Part shown: in pieces, positions 36,536 to 48,700 of the stretch
Position numbering within the stretch: the stretch's first letter is position 1
How the letters are laid out: every line of letters begins with the position of its first letter
Source: Drechmeria coniospora
Lineage: Eukaryota > Ascomycota > Sordariomycetes > Hypocreales > Ophiocordycipitaceae
DNA length: 64,000 nt
Reading direction: 5' to 3'
Assembly (NCBI RefSeq): GCF_001625195.1
Contig: NC_054389.1
Span: forward strand, 12,272,520 to 12,336,519
Notes under the pieces: generated by a model
What the model was told of the DNA's origin: nothing
What the model saw: the letters and a program-made list of their open reading frames with translations, nothing else
Database searches by the model: none
Translations under genes and position numbers: made by a program

Positions 36536-37761
36536 TACTGTGCCAATTATTTTCCCAGGCTTCAACAGGTATGCCGGCCTCTTGCACTCCTACAACAGTT
36601 CCCTGCACACTCCTTGCCTCCTCCATTCCCTGCACGCTCATTCCTACCATGGTTTGCAGCAAGTACAGGTACATGGTGCAGGCCTTCTAGTGCTGGATTG
36701 CCGCGGGTGGCGTATTTAGAGTTCTGGACTACCTACCCGGGCGCTTACTTCTGCCTCCTAACCCGATCGGGTAAGCGCGCGGCCGCGGACGGATAGGCCG
36801 CGCTCGTCACGTGCTTCCCGATCTGCTCCGGAGAATTGCAACCCAGGCTACCATGCCCCGTCCGTATCAATGATGGATCCCGGAAGTTGCGCTTCCATGC
36901 CGAAGCCGGTGCATCCGCTGCACCAACACGTAGTGGCGAAGCCCTCCTCATAGTCTCGCTTGGCGATGCCCTTTGTTGGCAGTACATGCCTGACCGAGTT
37001 CGCCTGCGGAGCAAGTTGATGGACCCGGCTCGCCCGCGGGCCCATCGGCGCGACGACATGTCTCGCTACGTGTACTTGGTCGCTGGCCCTTTGAGCGCCG
37101 TAGAATGCAGCAAGGTTCGCCATGGTCCTGGCATGCCGCATGCGGTGGCCAGTACGGCTGCCCCAATGGACGTGTACGGCTGCCCCAATGGACGTGTACG
37201 GCGTACGCTGCAGAGTCAATTCTAACGGCCTGCCGTAGTAGGCGGGGAGCATGAGGTTATGGACAGCACCCAACGCTGGTTGCCCTTCAAACCGTCCGAC
37301 GGCGGGACCTTGCAGGCGTGGCCCAGTTCTGCGTCCAGAGCATGACGGTGCGTGATGGAAACGTGCCGTCAGCCAAGAATAGCGTGGCCTAGCGTGATAC
37401 TTCAACTCCCTGCAAGGAAGCAATGGCATGCACTGCGTAGCCACAAAGCCTATGTCGTGAGGCAGCGCAGGGATAGGTGTGCGTGGACGTGTAGCGACGT
37501 GTAGCGGGGGAACCATATACTCAATACATGTTACGTACGGGCAGGAAACTCATTCGGATGCCGTGTAGACATATCTTTAGCCGAAAGTAAATCGTCTACG
37601 TCGTCGAGCTTAGCGTTGGATCGGTTATGTCCGATGATCTCGTCGGCGCTTCTGCATTGCGAATTAACATTCATCTCCGCGGCCTGCCCTTGTACTCCAC
37701 AAAACCGCATAGTCTTTTTGCCCATGTATGCTTGTCTCCACGTTGCGAATGAAACCCTATT
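36536..37761. other. GC-rich spacer, no supported gene
   Basis: Overlapping ORFs of 100-222 residues on both strands (largest minus, 36848-37516) show no motif and look like chance frames in GC-rich DNA. A 20-bp stretch (GGACGTGTACGGCTGCCCCA) is tandemly duplicated near 37165. Confidence 0.35.
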
Positions 37762-37763
37762 TA

Positions 37764-39611
37764 AGTCAGCACCCCTAGAGTCCGGCCCCCCAAAGCACAA
37801 TGAAGAGGCCAACTTTAAAGCCAAGAAAAACAGTATTATCAATGCCGTAATATTAAAACAAATCATCTATAGTATCTACTCAAGCTGCCATTCAAAGCAA
37901 AGGCCATTAAATTCGCGACTAGAAGCCTGGGCTGCCAACGGTACCGGGTCGAGCACTCGTTCTAGCCGTTTCCGCGTCTCAACGATCTTTTCAATCTGTA
38001 CGAAACGGCCGTTAGGGTCTTAAGCTACTTTTTGCTTCTTTTGTGGCTTTAGTCGATGGATTTGATGCTCTAATTGTTTGATTTTGGTCTGGGCCACTGC
38101 AAGCTTGGTGTTTTGCGCGTCAAGGGCCCGGCCTACCTCGGAAAATAGCCGCCGTACGACGCGATCAACTTGGCCGGGCGCGTATAGCTGCACAACGAGG
38201 GTTTTGACATCGTGCGATCGTTGTAGTGTTCGTAAGGGATTATAGCTCTCTTCAAGCTGCCTTTTGAGGGCCTTACCTTCCGGAACGGCTAAAGGATCGT
38301 CCTGCAAGACTAAGCGGCTCATCAGAGGCTTCGCCATATTAATAGGCCACAACCCAGATCCTTTCCACCCTCCCCTAATATTCCGTTCCGTAAGACCTTC
38401 CGCACGGGCCTAATGATAACAGTGGAGGAAGGTGGCCTTGCCAATTGGGGTCGTATCGTCAATACAGGCTAGGAATGCGATATCTTGGATGGCCCGGCAG
38501 TAAGCTGCTTTGACGGGTGAAAAACATGATACGTCAAGCGGCTGGAGGACATGTGAGGCGTGTGCTGGTAGGAATAGAAGCTGTACCCCATTTTCGAAGC
38601 ATTCGAACATAAAATCGTCAGTCTGATGACTTCCGTGCCCATCAACGATAAGCATCCGTCGGGTCGTTCGCGATGCTTTCGTCTGAGGGATAGAGACCTC
38701 CTCTAGCCACTGTAACGCAACGAGGTTATCCGTCCAGCCGTTTGGGGTAGCCTTAAAAAGCCACTCTTTAAGATAAGCCGGATCCTTGGGGAACCACTGT
38801 TGTTGGAGGGTCTGACCCTTGAAGAGGACCAGTGGGCTCAGTGCTTGGCCTACGGCGGAGACACATTCGACAATGGTAGTCCAACAACGCGATCCAACCT
38901 TCTTCTTCAACTGGAAGGTCTTGTCGGATCGACCTAGTACGAGGCCGTTGCTGCTAAGGCCTTCTAGGATCCCCGTCTCGTCCATATTCCAACGATGCTG
39001 CGGTGGGATATCTTGGAACTGGGGGTCCCTTAGTAACTGGAACCAATCTTTAATCCGGGCTATTGACGCACCATTTAAACGGCAAGAGTCAATAGCCTTA
39101 CCTCTTACAGTACTGACTTCTGGGTTACGACGCAAAAAGCCAGCAATCCAGTTCTTGCCGAGAGGTCGAAGGTCCCCGCCAGCAACCAGGATACGGGCCG
39201 CAAGACCTTTAGTTACCGATGCGATGGGGGTAGCCCCAACGCGCCTTGGGCAAGGACCCAATCCCGAAGATGGCTTTCTTGGTCCTTTGAGAGCCTTTGT
39301 TCCGGCTCTTTTGCAGCCTTAATTGAAAGGCTGCCTCGTAACCGGTCTTGGAGAGTTGAGCGTGGTATTCCATAGCGTCGCGTAGCTTAGTATTGCGAGA
39401 GACCGTTTTTAACAGCAAATATAGCTGCCTCGACCGTTTCTGCGGTATATTTAGCTTTGCTAGCCATTAAGGAAGCCATAGATAGCTTATTTCATAAAAA
39501 ACGATTGAATTGCGCGAGAAATCGCGGTTGTAGTGTATTTGTTTAATAATTGGAAAGGGTCAAACTGGGGGGCCGGACTCTGGGGGGGGCCGGACTCTAG
39601 GGGTGCTGACT
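37764..39611 (-). mobile_element. Fot1/pogo-like DNA transposon 2 (1848 bp, TA target duplication)
   Basis: The termini are AGTCAGCACCCCTAGAGTCC on both sides, flanked by TA at 37762-37763 and 39612-39613. The right terminus has two tandem copies of the AGAGTCCGGCCCCCC piece and the left only one, so the inverted repeats are unequal. It is related to transposon 1 in coding sequence but distinct in ends. Confidence 0.9.
37876..39479 (-). pseudogene. Transposase of element 2 (pogo/Fot1 type), inactivated
   Basis: The same architecture as transposon 1: AKYTAETVEAAIFAVKNGLS at the N-terminus, RYGIPRSTLQDRLRG HTH, AGFLRRNPEVSTVRGK, WNMDETG, MLIVDGHGSHQTDDF, QPLDVSCFSP, and a C-terminal tail to FEWQLE. 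Damage: a TAA where Gln is expected shortly after GLSQ (about 39395), a TAA plus a one-base frame change near 39205-39215, a stop near 38410 and a stop near 38020. The central catalytic block 38410-39261 is still open. Glu/Trp codons lost in element 1 are present here, so the two copies decayed independently. Confidence 0.85.
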
Positions 39612-39613
39612 TA

Positions 39614-41234
39614 AATCACCACGAGATCTAAGACCCCGATCGAAGCTTAGCCCAAACCCCCATATGGCCAAGGAACGCCGGCTTTCTCCCGCACTTGGCG
39701 TTTCGAGCGTGCGAGCGTTAAGCGAGGGGACCGACCTGCCCCCTTTGTGCCTGTAGCACGTGGCATGGGCTGATACCAACACAAGACTACTGAACCATCC
39801 TCGAGTTGCCCGCTCCTACGGTGGCGACCAGTCTTGGAAGCAACATAGCTTGCCCCGCACAAGATCCGCCCAGAGGAGGCACAGAGGAGGCACTATCCAT
39901 CTAGTTCTCTGGAATACAACGCGATCTATGCTAAGCAAGAATTCGCCATGTCCACCGGCTACGCAGACTTATACTTTCGACGCAGGCCCTACAGTCTACC
40001 CCAAGAAAACCTCTTCCAAAGCCCAGATAATGTGTCTAGGGCTCGAAAAGGCCTCGAGTCATCTTTTAGCACTACAGCTATATGTAGTTGTACATGACGC
40101 GGGAAAGCGCAAGACAAGAACGCGATTGTAGAACCTGTTGGGCGGGTGGGACGGAGGTAAACAGCGATTCTGCACTCATTGCAGTAGCGGCAGCTAGCCT
40201 ACATAAGATCCACCTCTAATGAGTTATTAGCAGGGCTATTAATGCAGACAGTCAAACTTGACAAGCCGGTATCGACCTAGACTAGCTCGATGGCTTCAAC
40301 AAATATCCATGGAGGCGATCTACTGCGCAGAATACGATAGCGGACCCCACCCCCCCTATAATTTTTTTTGCCGCTGTCGACAGTCGTCTTGTATATAAGA
40401 TGGTATAAAGCAAGCAGGCAGAGTAAACGCATAGCCAACCCCAACTTTACAAGTACGACGAATGCATAGTACTGCTCGTAATTGTTATCAACTTCCCAGG
40501 CGGCTTGTAACTATATATAAAGCCTTCTTTATCATCTCATTGCCTTCAACGCGAGGTGCGGACGAAGAGAACTTTCTCCGTTGCAGGGATCTATCCATTC
40601 CGGGCATGTTCAGCTCATATACCTTTAGTCCACGTATTCATTGCAGTAGCCAGAATGATGACATTTACTGCAGGGGCATTCACTAGGAGTAGGAGGTCGG
40701 GCAGCCGCAGTAGTATCCGTTTCTGCCGTAAATGCAATTCTTATCGCCGAATGTCCGAGAAACAACATCATCCCACATTTTAGCCTAGGGTTAAACTGCA
40801 ATATACTACCCAAGTACGGGTAGTGCAAGGTTAGCAAAGGGGCATTATAGTGCACAAAGTATATTCCTTGCTTGTACGGAGTACTATTAGTTCGTATCAT
40901 TTTCATAAAATGGTTTAGTCGTAATGCAAATCATACACCCCCGATCGGCTAGGGTCTATTGAACTTTTTTCTCCACAATCCGTTGCATTTCTCCGACAGA
41001 CTCCGGTCGACAACAAAATCTTTTATTCTTAAAGGCGAACAATACGTATACAAATAGGAACAAGCGTATCCCAAGACGCCGCTCCTCTCTTATCGTATAT
41101 CTGTTGTGTTTGTATTGTAATGAATTCTCGTTGCTAAAAACGCAGAAAGGGGAAAGCTTGCTAGGGTAACTCGCAAGCAATACAGCAATAGTAAGCATGT
41201 ACCGCAGCTCTTACCTAATACGGCACAACTATAG
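39614..41234. other. Spacer with one promoter-like site, no firm gene
   Basis: A TATA-like GTATATAAGATGG lies near 40391 on the plus strand, followed by short ORFs without motifs. On the minus strand, about 40772-40625, a 48-residue frame could be a small secreted Cys-rich peptide (hydrophobic start MMLFLGHSAIRIAF, end ECPCSKCHHSGYCNEYVD). It is weakly supported. Confidence 0.3.
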
Positions 41235-41591
41235 CTAGCAGGTGCTCACCAAGGAAAATAGTACCAAGGCCAAGAGCAATATTGCAGTGCTTATAAGAGT
41301 ACTAACTCTGTGTGCCGTTCCTAATTCCGGGTGATCTGAATGCTTAATTACCTTACCCGGCTGATCGGTGTTGTGCAATATTCCCCGGCGATTGATTATT
41401 TGCATTTTAGCTTTTGCTATAATCAACGCGCTATCCTGTTTGTCATCGAGAACAATAATATTGGCACCTTCAAGGTTTCCGACGGTAACGAGTCGAATGT
41501 TAAAACTATAGTTTCTGCCTGTATGCCCTACCTCAGCCGTATGGCTGGCTGACTGGTGGGGGGGGAGAAAATAGGCTGCTCCTGTGCGGCC
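41235..41591 (-). pseudogene. C-terminal fragment of an unrecognised surface-type protein
   Basis: A minus-strand frame reads NIRLVTVGNLEGANIIVLDD...SALIIAKAKMQIINRRG and ends in a hydrophobic tail VSTLISTAILLLALVLFSLV before a stop at 41235, like a GPI signal or membrane anchor. The same segment occurs in inverted orientation at about 42002-42178 and 42260-42440. A candidate ATG at 41591 is out of frame with the tail. Upstream lies a diverged copy of gene A's 5' region. Interpretation: a collapsed paralogue or gene fragment; the family is unknown. Confidence 0.35.
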
Positions 41592-41800
41592 ATTTTTATC
41601 CTCTCCGTAATCGTGACATGCGTTTTGAGTATTTTTTCAAGGACCTAGTAAGATAAAAAGGCTGACTTTGCATTAACTTTGTCGTATTGATGGTTTGGGG
41701 GTAGGGTATTGGTATCGGGCCTGAGGGTTTACGGAAGTGCATTCTGGCGCCAATGTATTGTAGAGTTTGACAAAACGGCTAGTACTTTGCTCTTCCCCAC
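41592..41800 (-). promoter_or_regulatory. Diverged copy of giant adhesin A's upstream region
   Basis: 41658-41700 (AGGCTGACTTTGCATT...GTATTGATGGT) and 41770-41800 (AAAACGGCTAGTACTTTGCT) align in order with 18206-18246 and 18315-18340. TTATCCTCTCCGTA near 41597 matches TTATCCTCTCTGTA just before gene A's ATG. The orientation would drive the minus-strand fragment at 41235-41591. Confidence 0.4.
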
Positions 41801-41902
41801 CCTCTCTAGACTGTGCTGTCAATGAACGATTCACTTACAATGCATATATGATTCCCTCCCTGTAGGATAAAGCCCTCAAACTACTTGTTTCGCTCTCGAT
41901 AT

Positions 41903-42445
41903 CCCTATAGCAAGACCTAAGACAGCAAGGCGAAGGACAGCAAGGCCAAGGACAGCAAGGCCAAGGACAGCAAGGCCAAGGACAGCACGGCCTAGTATAT
42001 TGCCCCCCCACCAGTCAGCCAGCCATACAGCTGAGGTAGGCATACTAGCAGAAACTAAGTAAGGTTTTAACATTCGACTAGTCGCCGTCGGAAACCTTGA
42101 AGGTGCCAATATTATTGTTCTCGATGGCAAACAGGATAGCGCGTTGATTATAGCAAAAGCTGAAATGCAGATGATCAATCTATAGCAAGACCTAAGACAG
42201 CAAGGCGAAGGACAGCAAGGCCAAGGACAGCAAGGCCAAGTACAGCACGGCCTAGTATATTGCCCCCCACCAGTCAGCCAGCCATACAGCTGAGGTAGGC
42301 ATACTAGCAGAAACTAAGTAAGGTTTTAACATTCGACTAGTCGCCGTCGGAAACCTTGAAGGTGCCAACAGTATTGTTCTCGATGGCAAACAGGATAGCG
42401 CGTTGATTATAGCAAACGCTAAAATGCAGATGATCCATCGCCGGG
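41903..42445 (+). repeat. Tandem duplication of about 276 bp carrying fragments of the 41.2-kb protein
   Basis: 41903-42178 and 42181-42440 are near-identical direct copies. Each starts with ATAGCAAGACCTAAGACAGC followed by 15-bp repeats (GACAGCAAGGCCAAG), then codes broken plus-strand text homologous to the fragment at 41235-41591 (FNIRLVAVGNLEGAN). Together the three copies form an inverted-repeat cluster. The minus ORFs here are antisense. Confidence 0.8.
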
Positions 42446-42723
42446 GAATATATGTACAAAGTAGGGGAAATAAATATGTAGGATACATAAAAGGATAGCA
42501 TACGTTAAGAAATACACTTAGAGGGGATCTCATACTTTAACACTTTACCAAATAGTACGTAACGACCTTATTCAATACAAATAATTTGGAGTATATAATC
42601 TATTTCAAATAGGGATTTATTTAAATTATATTACAATTATATTTTTATTCCTTTGCTTTCGACCTAATTTATTCTAGATATTACCCAAATATTGCTATTT
42701 TATACTCCTATCAAGAGCGCATT
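42446..42723 (+). promoter_or_regulatory. AT-rich upstream region of giant adhesin B
   Basis: It is strongly AT-rich with a TATA-like AGTATATAATC near 42592 and a pyrimidine-containing stretch before the ATG. No similarity to gene A's upstream region is evident. Confidence 0.4.
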
Positions 42724-45700
42724 ATGAATATTAAAACCTTTACAAAGTTCGCCCTACTTCTATTATATGCGAATTTTACTTACGGAGCGGCATACGATAG
42801 TAAAGGGACAATAATTATTGAACTTCAGCCTATTAACATAATATGCTCCGGTACGACAAGAAAAAGCTATAATATAAGGTATAATGCGTTTAGAGTACAT
42901 ATCCATCCGTTTAGAATATTAATACTAAGGCGGGTATTAGAACGCATACTTCATATCCAGGTTTGCCATCTCCTAGATGTACAGTAAACAGCAGAATTGG
43001 ACTAATTACAACAGCTATAGGAGGATATATAACTGAGATTACAAATGGGCCTGTAGCAGGTACAAGTACAATCCCGCCGTCCGTTGGATGTACCGGAAGC
43101 TGTCCTACAAAGATTGTTATTACCGTTACCGGCGGACTTATTACCGAATCGACGTACGGTCCAACACCTGGTACAAGTACTATTCTTCCATCATCAGGAT
43201 GTACGGGAGTGTGTCCTACTAGAATTATCGTTACAGAGACTGGTGGATTTATTACTGAGACGACCTTTGGGCCAATGCCTGGTACAAGTACTATTCTTCC
43301 GTCGTCAGGATGTACGGGACTGTGTCCTACTAGAATTATCGTTACAGAGACTGGTGAATTTATTACTGAGACGACCTTTGGGCCAATGCCAGGAATAAGT
43401 ACAATCCCGCCGTCCATTGGATGCACCGGAAGCTGTCCTACAAAGATTGTCATTACCGTTACCGGCGGACTAATTACCGAATCGACGTACGGTCCAACAC
43501 CTGGTACAAGTACTATTTTTCCATCGTTAGGATGTACAGGAGTGTGTCCTACTAGAATTATCGTTACAGAGACTGGTGGATTTATTACTGAGACGACCTT
43601 TGGGCCAATGCCTGGTACAAGTACTATTCTTCCGTCGTCAGGATGTACGGGACTGTGTCCTACTAGAATTATCGTTACAGAGACTGGTGGATTTATTACT
43701 GAGACGACCTTTGGGCCAATGCCTGGTACAAGTACTATTCTTCCATCGTCAGGATGTACGGGAGTGTGTCCTACTAGAATTATCATTACAGAGACTGGTG
43801 GATTTACTACTGAGACGACCTTTGGGCCAATGCCAGGAACAAGTACAATCCCGCCGTCCATTGGATGCACCGGAAGCTGTCCTACAAAGATTGTCATAAC
43901 CGTTACCGGCGGACTTATTACCGAATCGACGTACGGTCCAACACCTGGTACAAGTACTGTTCTTCCATCGTTAGGATGTACGGGAGTGTGTCCTACTAGA
44001 ATTATCGTTACAGAGACTGGTGGATTTATTACTGAGACGATCTTTGGGCCAATACCGGGAACAAGTACAATACCGCCGTCCATTGGATGTACCGGAAGCT
44101 GTCCTACAAAGATTGTCATAACCGTTACCGGCGGACTTATTACCGAATCGACGTACGGTCCAACACCTGGTACAAGTACTATTCTTCCATCGTCAGGATG
44201 TACGGGAGTATGTCCTACTAGAATTATCGTTACAGAGACTGGTGGATTTATTACTGAGACGACCTTTGGGCCAATGCCTGGTACAAGTACTATTCTTCCG
44301 TCATCAGGATGTACGGGAGTTTGTCCTACTAGAATTATCGTTACAAAGACTGGTGGATTTATTACTGAGACGACCTTTGGCCCAATGCCGGGAACAAGTA
44401 CAATCCCGCCGTCCATTGGATGCACCGGAAGCTGTCCTACAAAGGTTGTCATTACCGTTACCGGCGGAGTAATTACTGAATCGACGTACGGTCCAACACC
44501 TGGTACAAGTACTATTCTTCCATCGTTAGGATGTACGGGAGTGTGTCCTACTAGAATTATCGTTACAGAGACTGGTGGATTTATTACTGAGACGACCTTT
44601 GGGCCAATGCCGGGAACAAGTATAATCCCGCCGTCTATTGGATGTAGCGGAAGCTGTCCTACAAAGATTATTATTACTGTTACCGGCGGACTTATTACAG
44701 AATCGACGTATGGTCCAACACCTGGTACAAGTACTGTTCTTCCATCGTCAGGATGTACAGGAATGTGTCCTACTAGAATTATCGTTACAGAGACTGGTGG
44801 ATTTATTGCTGAGACGACCTTTGGGCCAATGCCGGGAACAAGTACAATCCCGCCGTCTATTGGATGCACCGGAAGCTGTCCTACAAAGATTGTCATTACT
44901 GTCACTGGCGGACTAATTACCGAATCGACGTACGGTCCAACACCTGGTACAAGTACTATTCTCCCATCGTCAGGATGTACGAGAGTGTGTCCTACTAGAA
45001 TTATCGTTACAAAGACTGGTGGATTTATTATTGAGACGACCATTGGGCCAATGCCGGGAACAAGTACAATCCTGCCGTCCATTGGATGCACCGGAATCTG
45101 TCCTACAAATATTGTTATTACCGTTACCGGCGGACTTATTACCGAATCGACGTACGGTCCAACGCCTGGTACAAGTACTATTCTTCCATCGTCAGGATGT
45201 ACGGGAGTGTGTCCTACTAGAATTATCGTTACAGAGACTGGTGGATTTATTACTGAGACGACCTTTGGGCCAATGCCTGGTACAAGTACAGTCCCCCCGT
45301 CTATGGGATGCACTGGAAGCTGTCCTACTAGAATTATCGTTACAGAGACTGGTGGATTTATTACTGAGACGACCTTTGGGCCAATGCCAGGAACAAGTAC
45401 AATACCGCCGTCCATTGGATGTACCGGAAGCTGTCCTACAAAGATTGTTATTACCGTTACCGGCGGACGTATTACTGAATCGACGTACGGTCCACTACCT
45501 GGTACAAGTACTATTCTTCCATCCTCAGGATGTACAGAAGTGTGTCCTACTAGAATTATCGTTACAAAGACTGGTGGATTTATTACTGAGACGACCTTTG
45601 GCCCAATGCCGGGAACAAGTACAATCCCGCCGTCCATTGGATGCACCGGAAGCTGTCCTACAAAGATTGTTATTACCGTTACCGGTGGACTAATTACCGA

Positions 45701-48700
45701 ATCGACGTACGGTCCAACACCTGGTACAAGTACTATTCTTCCATCGTCAGGATGTACGGGAGTATGTCCTACTAGAATTATCGTTACAGAGACTGGTGGA
45801 TTTATTACTCAGATGACCTTTGGGCCAATGCCAGGAACAAGTACAATCCCGCCGTCCATTGGATGTACCGGAAGCTGTCCTACAAAGATTGTTATTACCG
45901 TTACCGGCGGACTTATTACCGAATCGACGTACGGTCCAATACCTGGTACAAGTACTATTCTTCCATCCTCAGGATGTACGGGAGTGTGTCCTACTAGAAT
46001 TATCGTTACAAAGACTGGTGGATTTATTACTGAGACGACCTTTGGGCCAATGCCAGGAACAAGTACAATCCCGCCGTCCATTGGATGCACCGGAAGCTGT
46101 CCTACAAAGATTATCATTACTGTTACCGGTGGACTTATTACCGAATCGACGTACGGTCCAATACCTGGTACAAGTACTGTTCTTCCATCGTTAGGATGTA
46201 CGGGAGTATGTCCTACTAGAATTATCGTAACAGAGACTGGTGGATTTATTACTGTAACGACCTTTGGGCCAATGCCGGGAACAAGTACAATCCCACCGTC
46301 TATTGGATGTACCGGAAGATGTCCTACAAAGATTGTCATTACTGTTACCGGTGGACTTATTACCGAATCGACGTACGGTCCAACACCTGGTACAAGTACT
46401 ATTCTTCCATCGTCAGGATGTACGGGAGTGTGTCCTACTAGAATTATCGTTACAGAGACTGGTGGATTTATTACTGACACGACCTTTGGGCCAATGCCAG
46501 GAACAAGTACAATACCGCCGTCCATTGGATGTACCGGAAGTTGTCCTACAAAGATTGTCATTACTGTTACCGGTGGACTTATTACCGAATCGACGTACGG
46601 TCCAATACCTGGTACAAGTACTGTTCTTCCATCGTCAGGATGTACGGGAGTGTGTCCTACTAGAATTATCGTTACAGAGACTGGTGGATTTATTACTGAG
46701 ACGACCTTTGGGCCAATGCCAGGAACAAGTACAATCCCGCCGTCCATTGGATGCACCGGAAGCTGTCCTACAAAGATTGTTATTACCGTTACCGGCGGAC
46801 TTATTACCGAATCGACGTACGGTCCAACACCTGGTACAAGTACTATTCTTCCATCGTCAGGATGTACGGGAGTGTGTCCTACTAGAATTATCGTAACAGA
46901 GACTGGTGGATTTATTACTGAGACGACCTTTGGGCCAATACCGGGAATAAGTACAATCCCGCCGTACATTGGATGTACTGGAAGCTGTCCTATAAAGATT
47001 GTCATTACCGTTACCGGCGGACTTATTACCGAATTGACGTACGGTCCAACACCTGGTACAAGTACTATTCTTCCATCGTCAGGATGTACGGGAGTGTGTC
47101 CTACTAGAATTATTGTTACAGAGACTGGCGGATTTATTACTAAGACGACCTTTGGGCCAATGCCGGGAACAAGTATAATCCCGCCGTCTATTGGATGCAC
47201 TGGAAGCTGTCCTACAAAGATTATCATTACTGTCACCGGCGGACTTATTACTGAATCGACGTATGGTCCAACGCCTGGTACAAGTACTGTTCTTCCATCG
47301 TCAGGATGTACGGGAGTGTGTCCTACTAGAATTATCGTTACAGAGACTGGTGGATTTATTACTGAGACGACTTTTGGGCCAATGCCAGGAACAAGTACAA
47401 TCTCGCCGTCTATTGGATGCACCGGAAGCTGTCCTACAAAGATTGTTATTACGGTTACCGGCGGACTTATTACCGAATTGACGTACGGTCCAACACCTGG
47501 TACAAGTACTATTCTTCCATCGTCAGGATGTACGGGAGTGTGTCCTACTAGAATTATCGTTACAGAGACTGGTGGATTTATTACTAAGACGACCTTTGGG
47601 CCAATGCCGGGAACAAGTACAATCCCGCCGTCCATTGGATGTACCGGAAGCTGTCCTACAAAGATTGTTATTACCGTTACCGGCGGACTTATTACCGAAT
47701 CGACGTATGGTCCAACACCTGGTACAAGTACTATTCTTCCATCGTCAGGATGTACGGGAGTATGTCCTACTAGAATTATCGTTACAGAGACTGGTGGATT
47801 TATTACTGAAGACGACCTTTGGGCCAATACCGGGAACAAGTACAATCCCGCCGTCCATTGGATGTACCGGAAGTTGTCCTACAAAGATTGTTATTACCGT
47901 TACCGGCGGACTTATTACCGAATCGACGTATGGTCCAACACCTGGTACAAGTACTGTTCTTCCATCGTTAGGATGTACGGGAGTATGTCCTACTAGAATT
48001 ATCGTTACAGAGACTGGTGGATTTATTACTGAGACGACCTTTGGGCCAATACCAGGAATAAGTACAATCCCGCCGTCTATTGGATGTACCGGAAGCTGTC
48101 CTACAAAGATTGTTATTACTGTTACCGGCGGACTAATTACTGAATCGACGTATGGTCCAACACCTGGTACAAGTACTATTCTTCCATCGTCAGGATGTAC
48201 GGGAGTGTGTCCTACTAGAATTATCGTTACAGAGACTGGTGGATTTATTACTGAGACGACCTTTGGGCCAATGCCGGGAACAAGTACAATCCCGCCGTCC
48301 ATTGGATGTATGGGAGTGTGTCCTACTAAAGATTGTTATTACAGTACTGGTGGATTTATTACTGAATCGACTTTTGGGCCAATGCCTGGTACAAGTACTG
48401 TTCTTCCATCGTCAGGATGTACGGGAGTATGTCCTACTAGAATTATCGTTACGGAGACTGGTGGATTTATTACTGAAACGACCTTTGGGCCAATGCCGGG
48501 AACAAGTACAATCCCGCCCTCTATTGGATGCACTGGAAGCTGTCCTACAAAGATTATCATTACTGTTACGGGCGGACTTATTACTGAATCGACGTATGGT
48601 CCAACACCTGGTACAAGTACTGTTCTTCCATCGTCAGGATGTACGGGAGTGTGTCCTACTAGAATTATCGTTACAGAGACTGGTGGATTTATTACTAAGA

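Noticed and set aside
35986..36796. Tyr/Cys/Leu-rich ORFs as membrane proteins
   Set aside because: They are translations of the TTGTACTTGGAG-type minisatellite.
36745..37516. 222-residue minus ORF
   Set aside because: Overlaps plus ORFs of similar size in GC-rich DNA and shows no recognisable domain.
42963..47996. Separate gene beginning at 42963
   Set aside because: That codon is TTG; the upstream ATG with signal peptide and intron explains the N-terminus, and the 47996 end is caused by a one-base shift.
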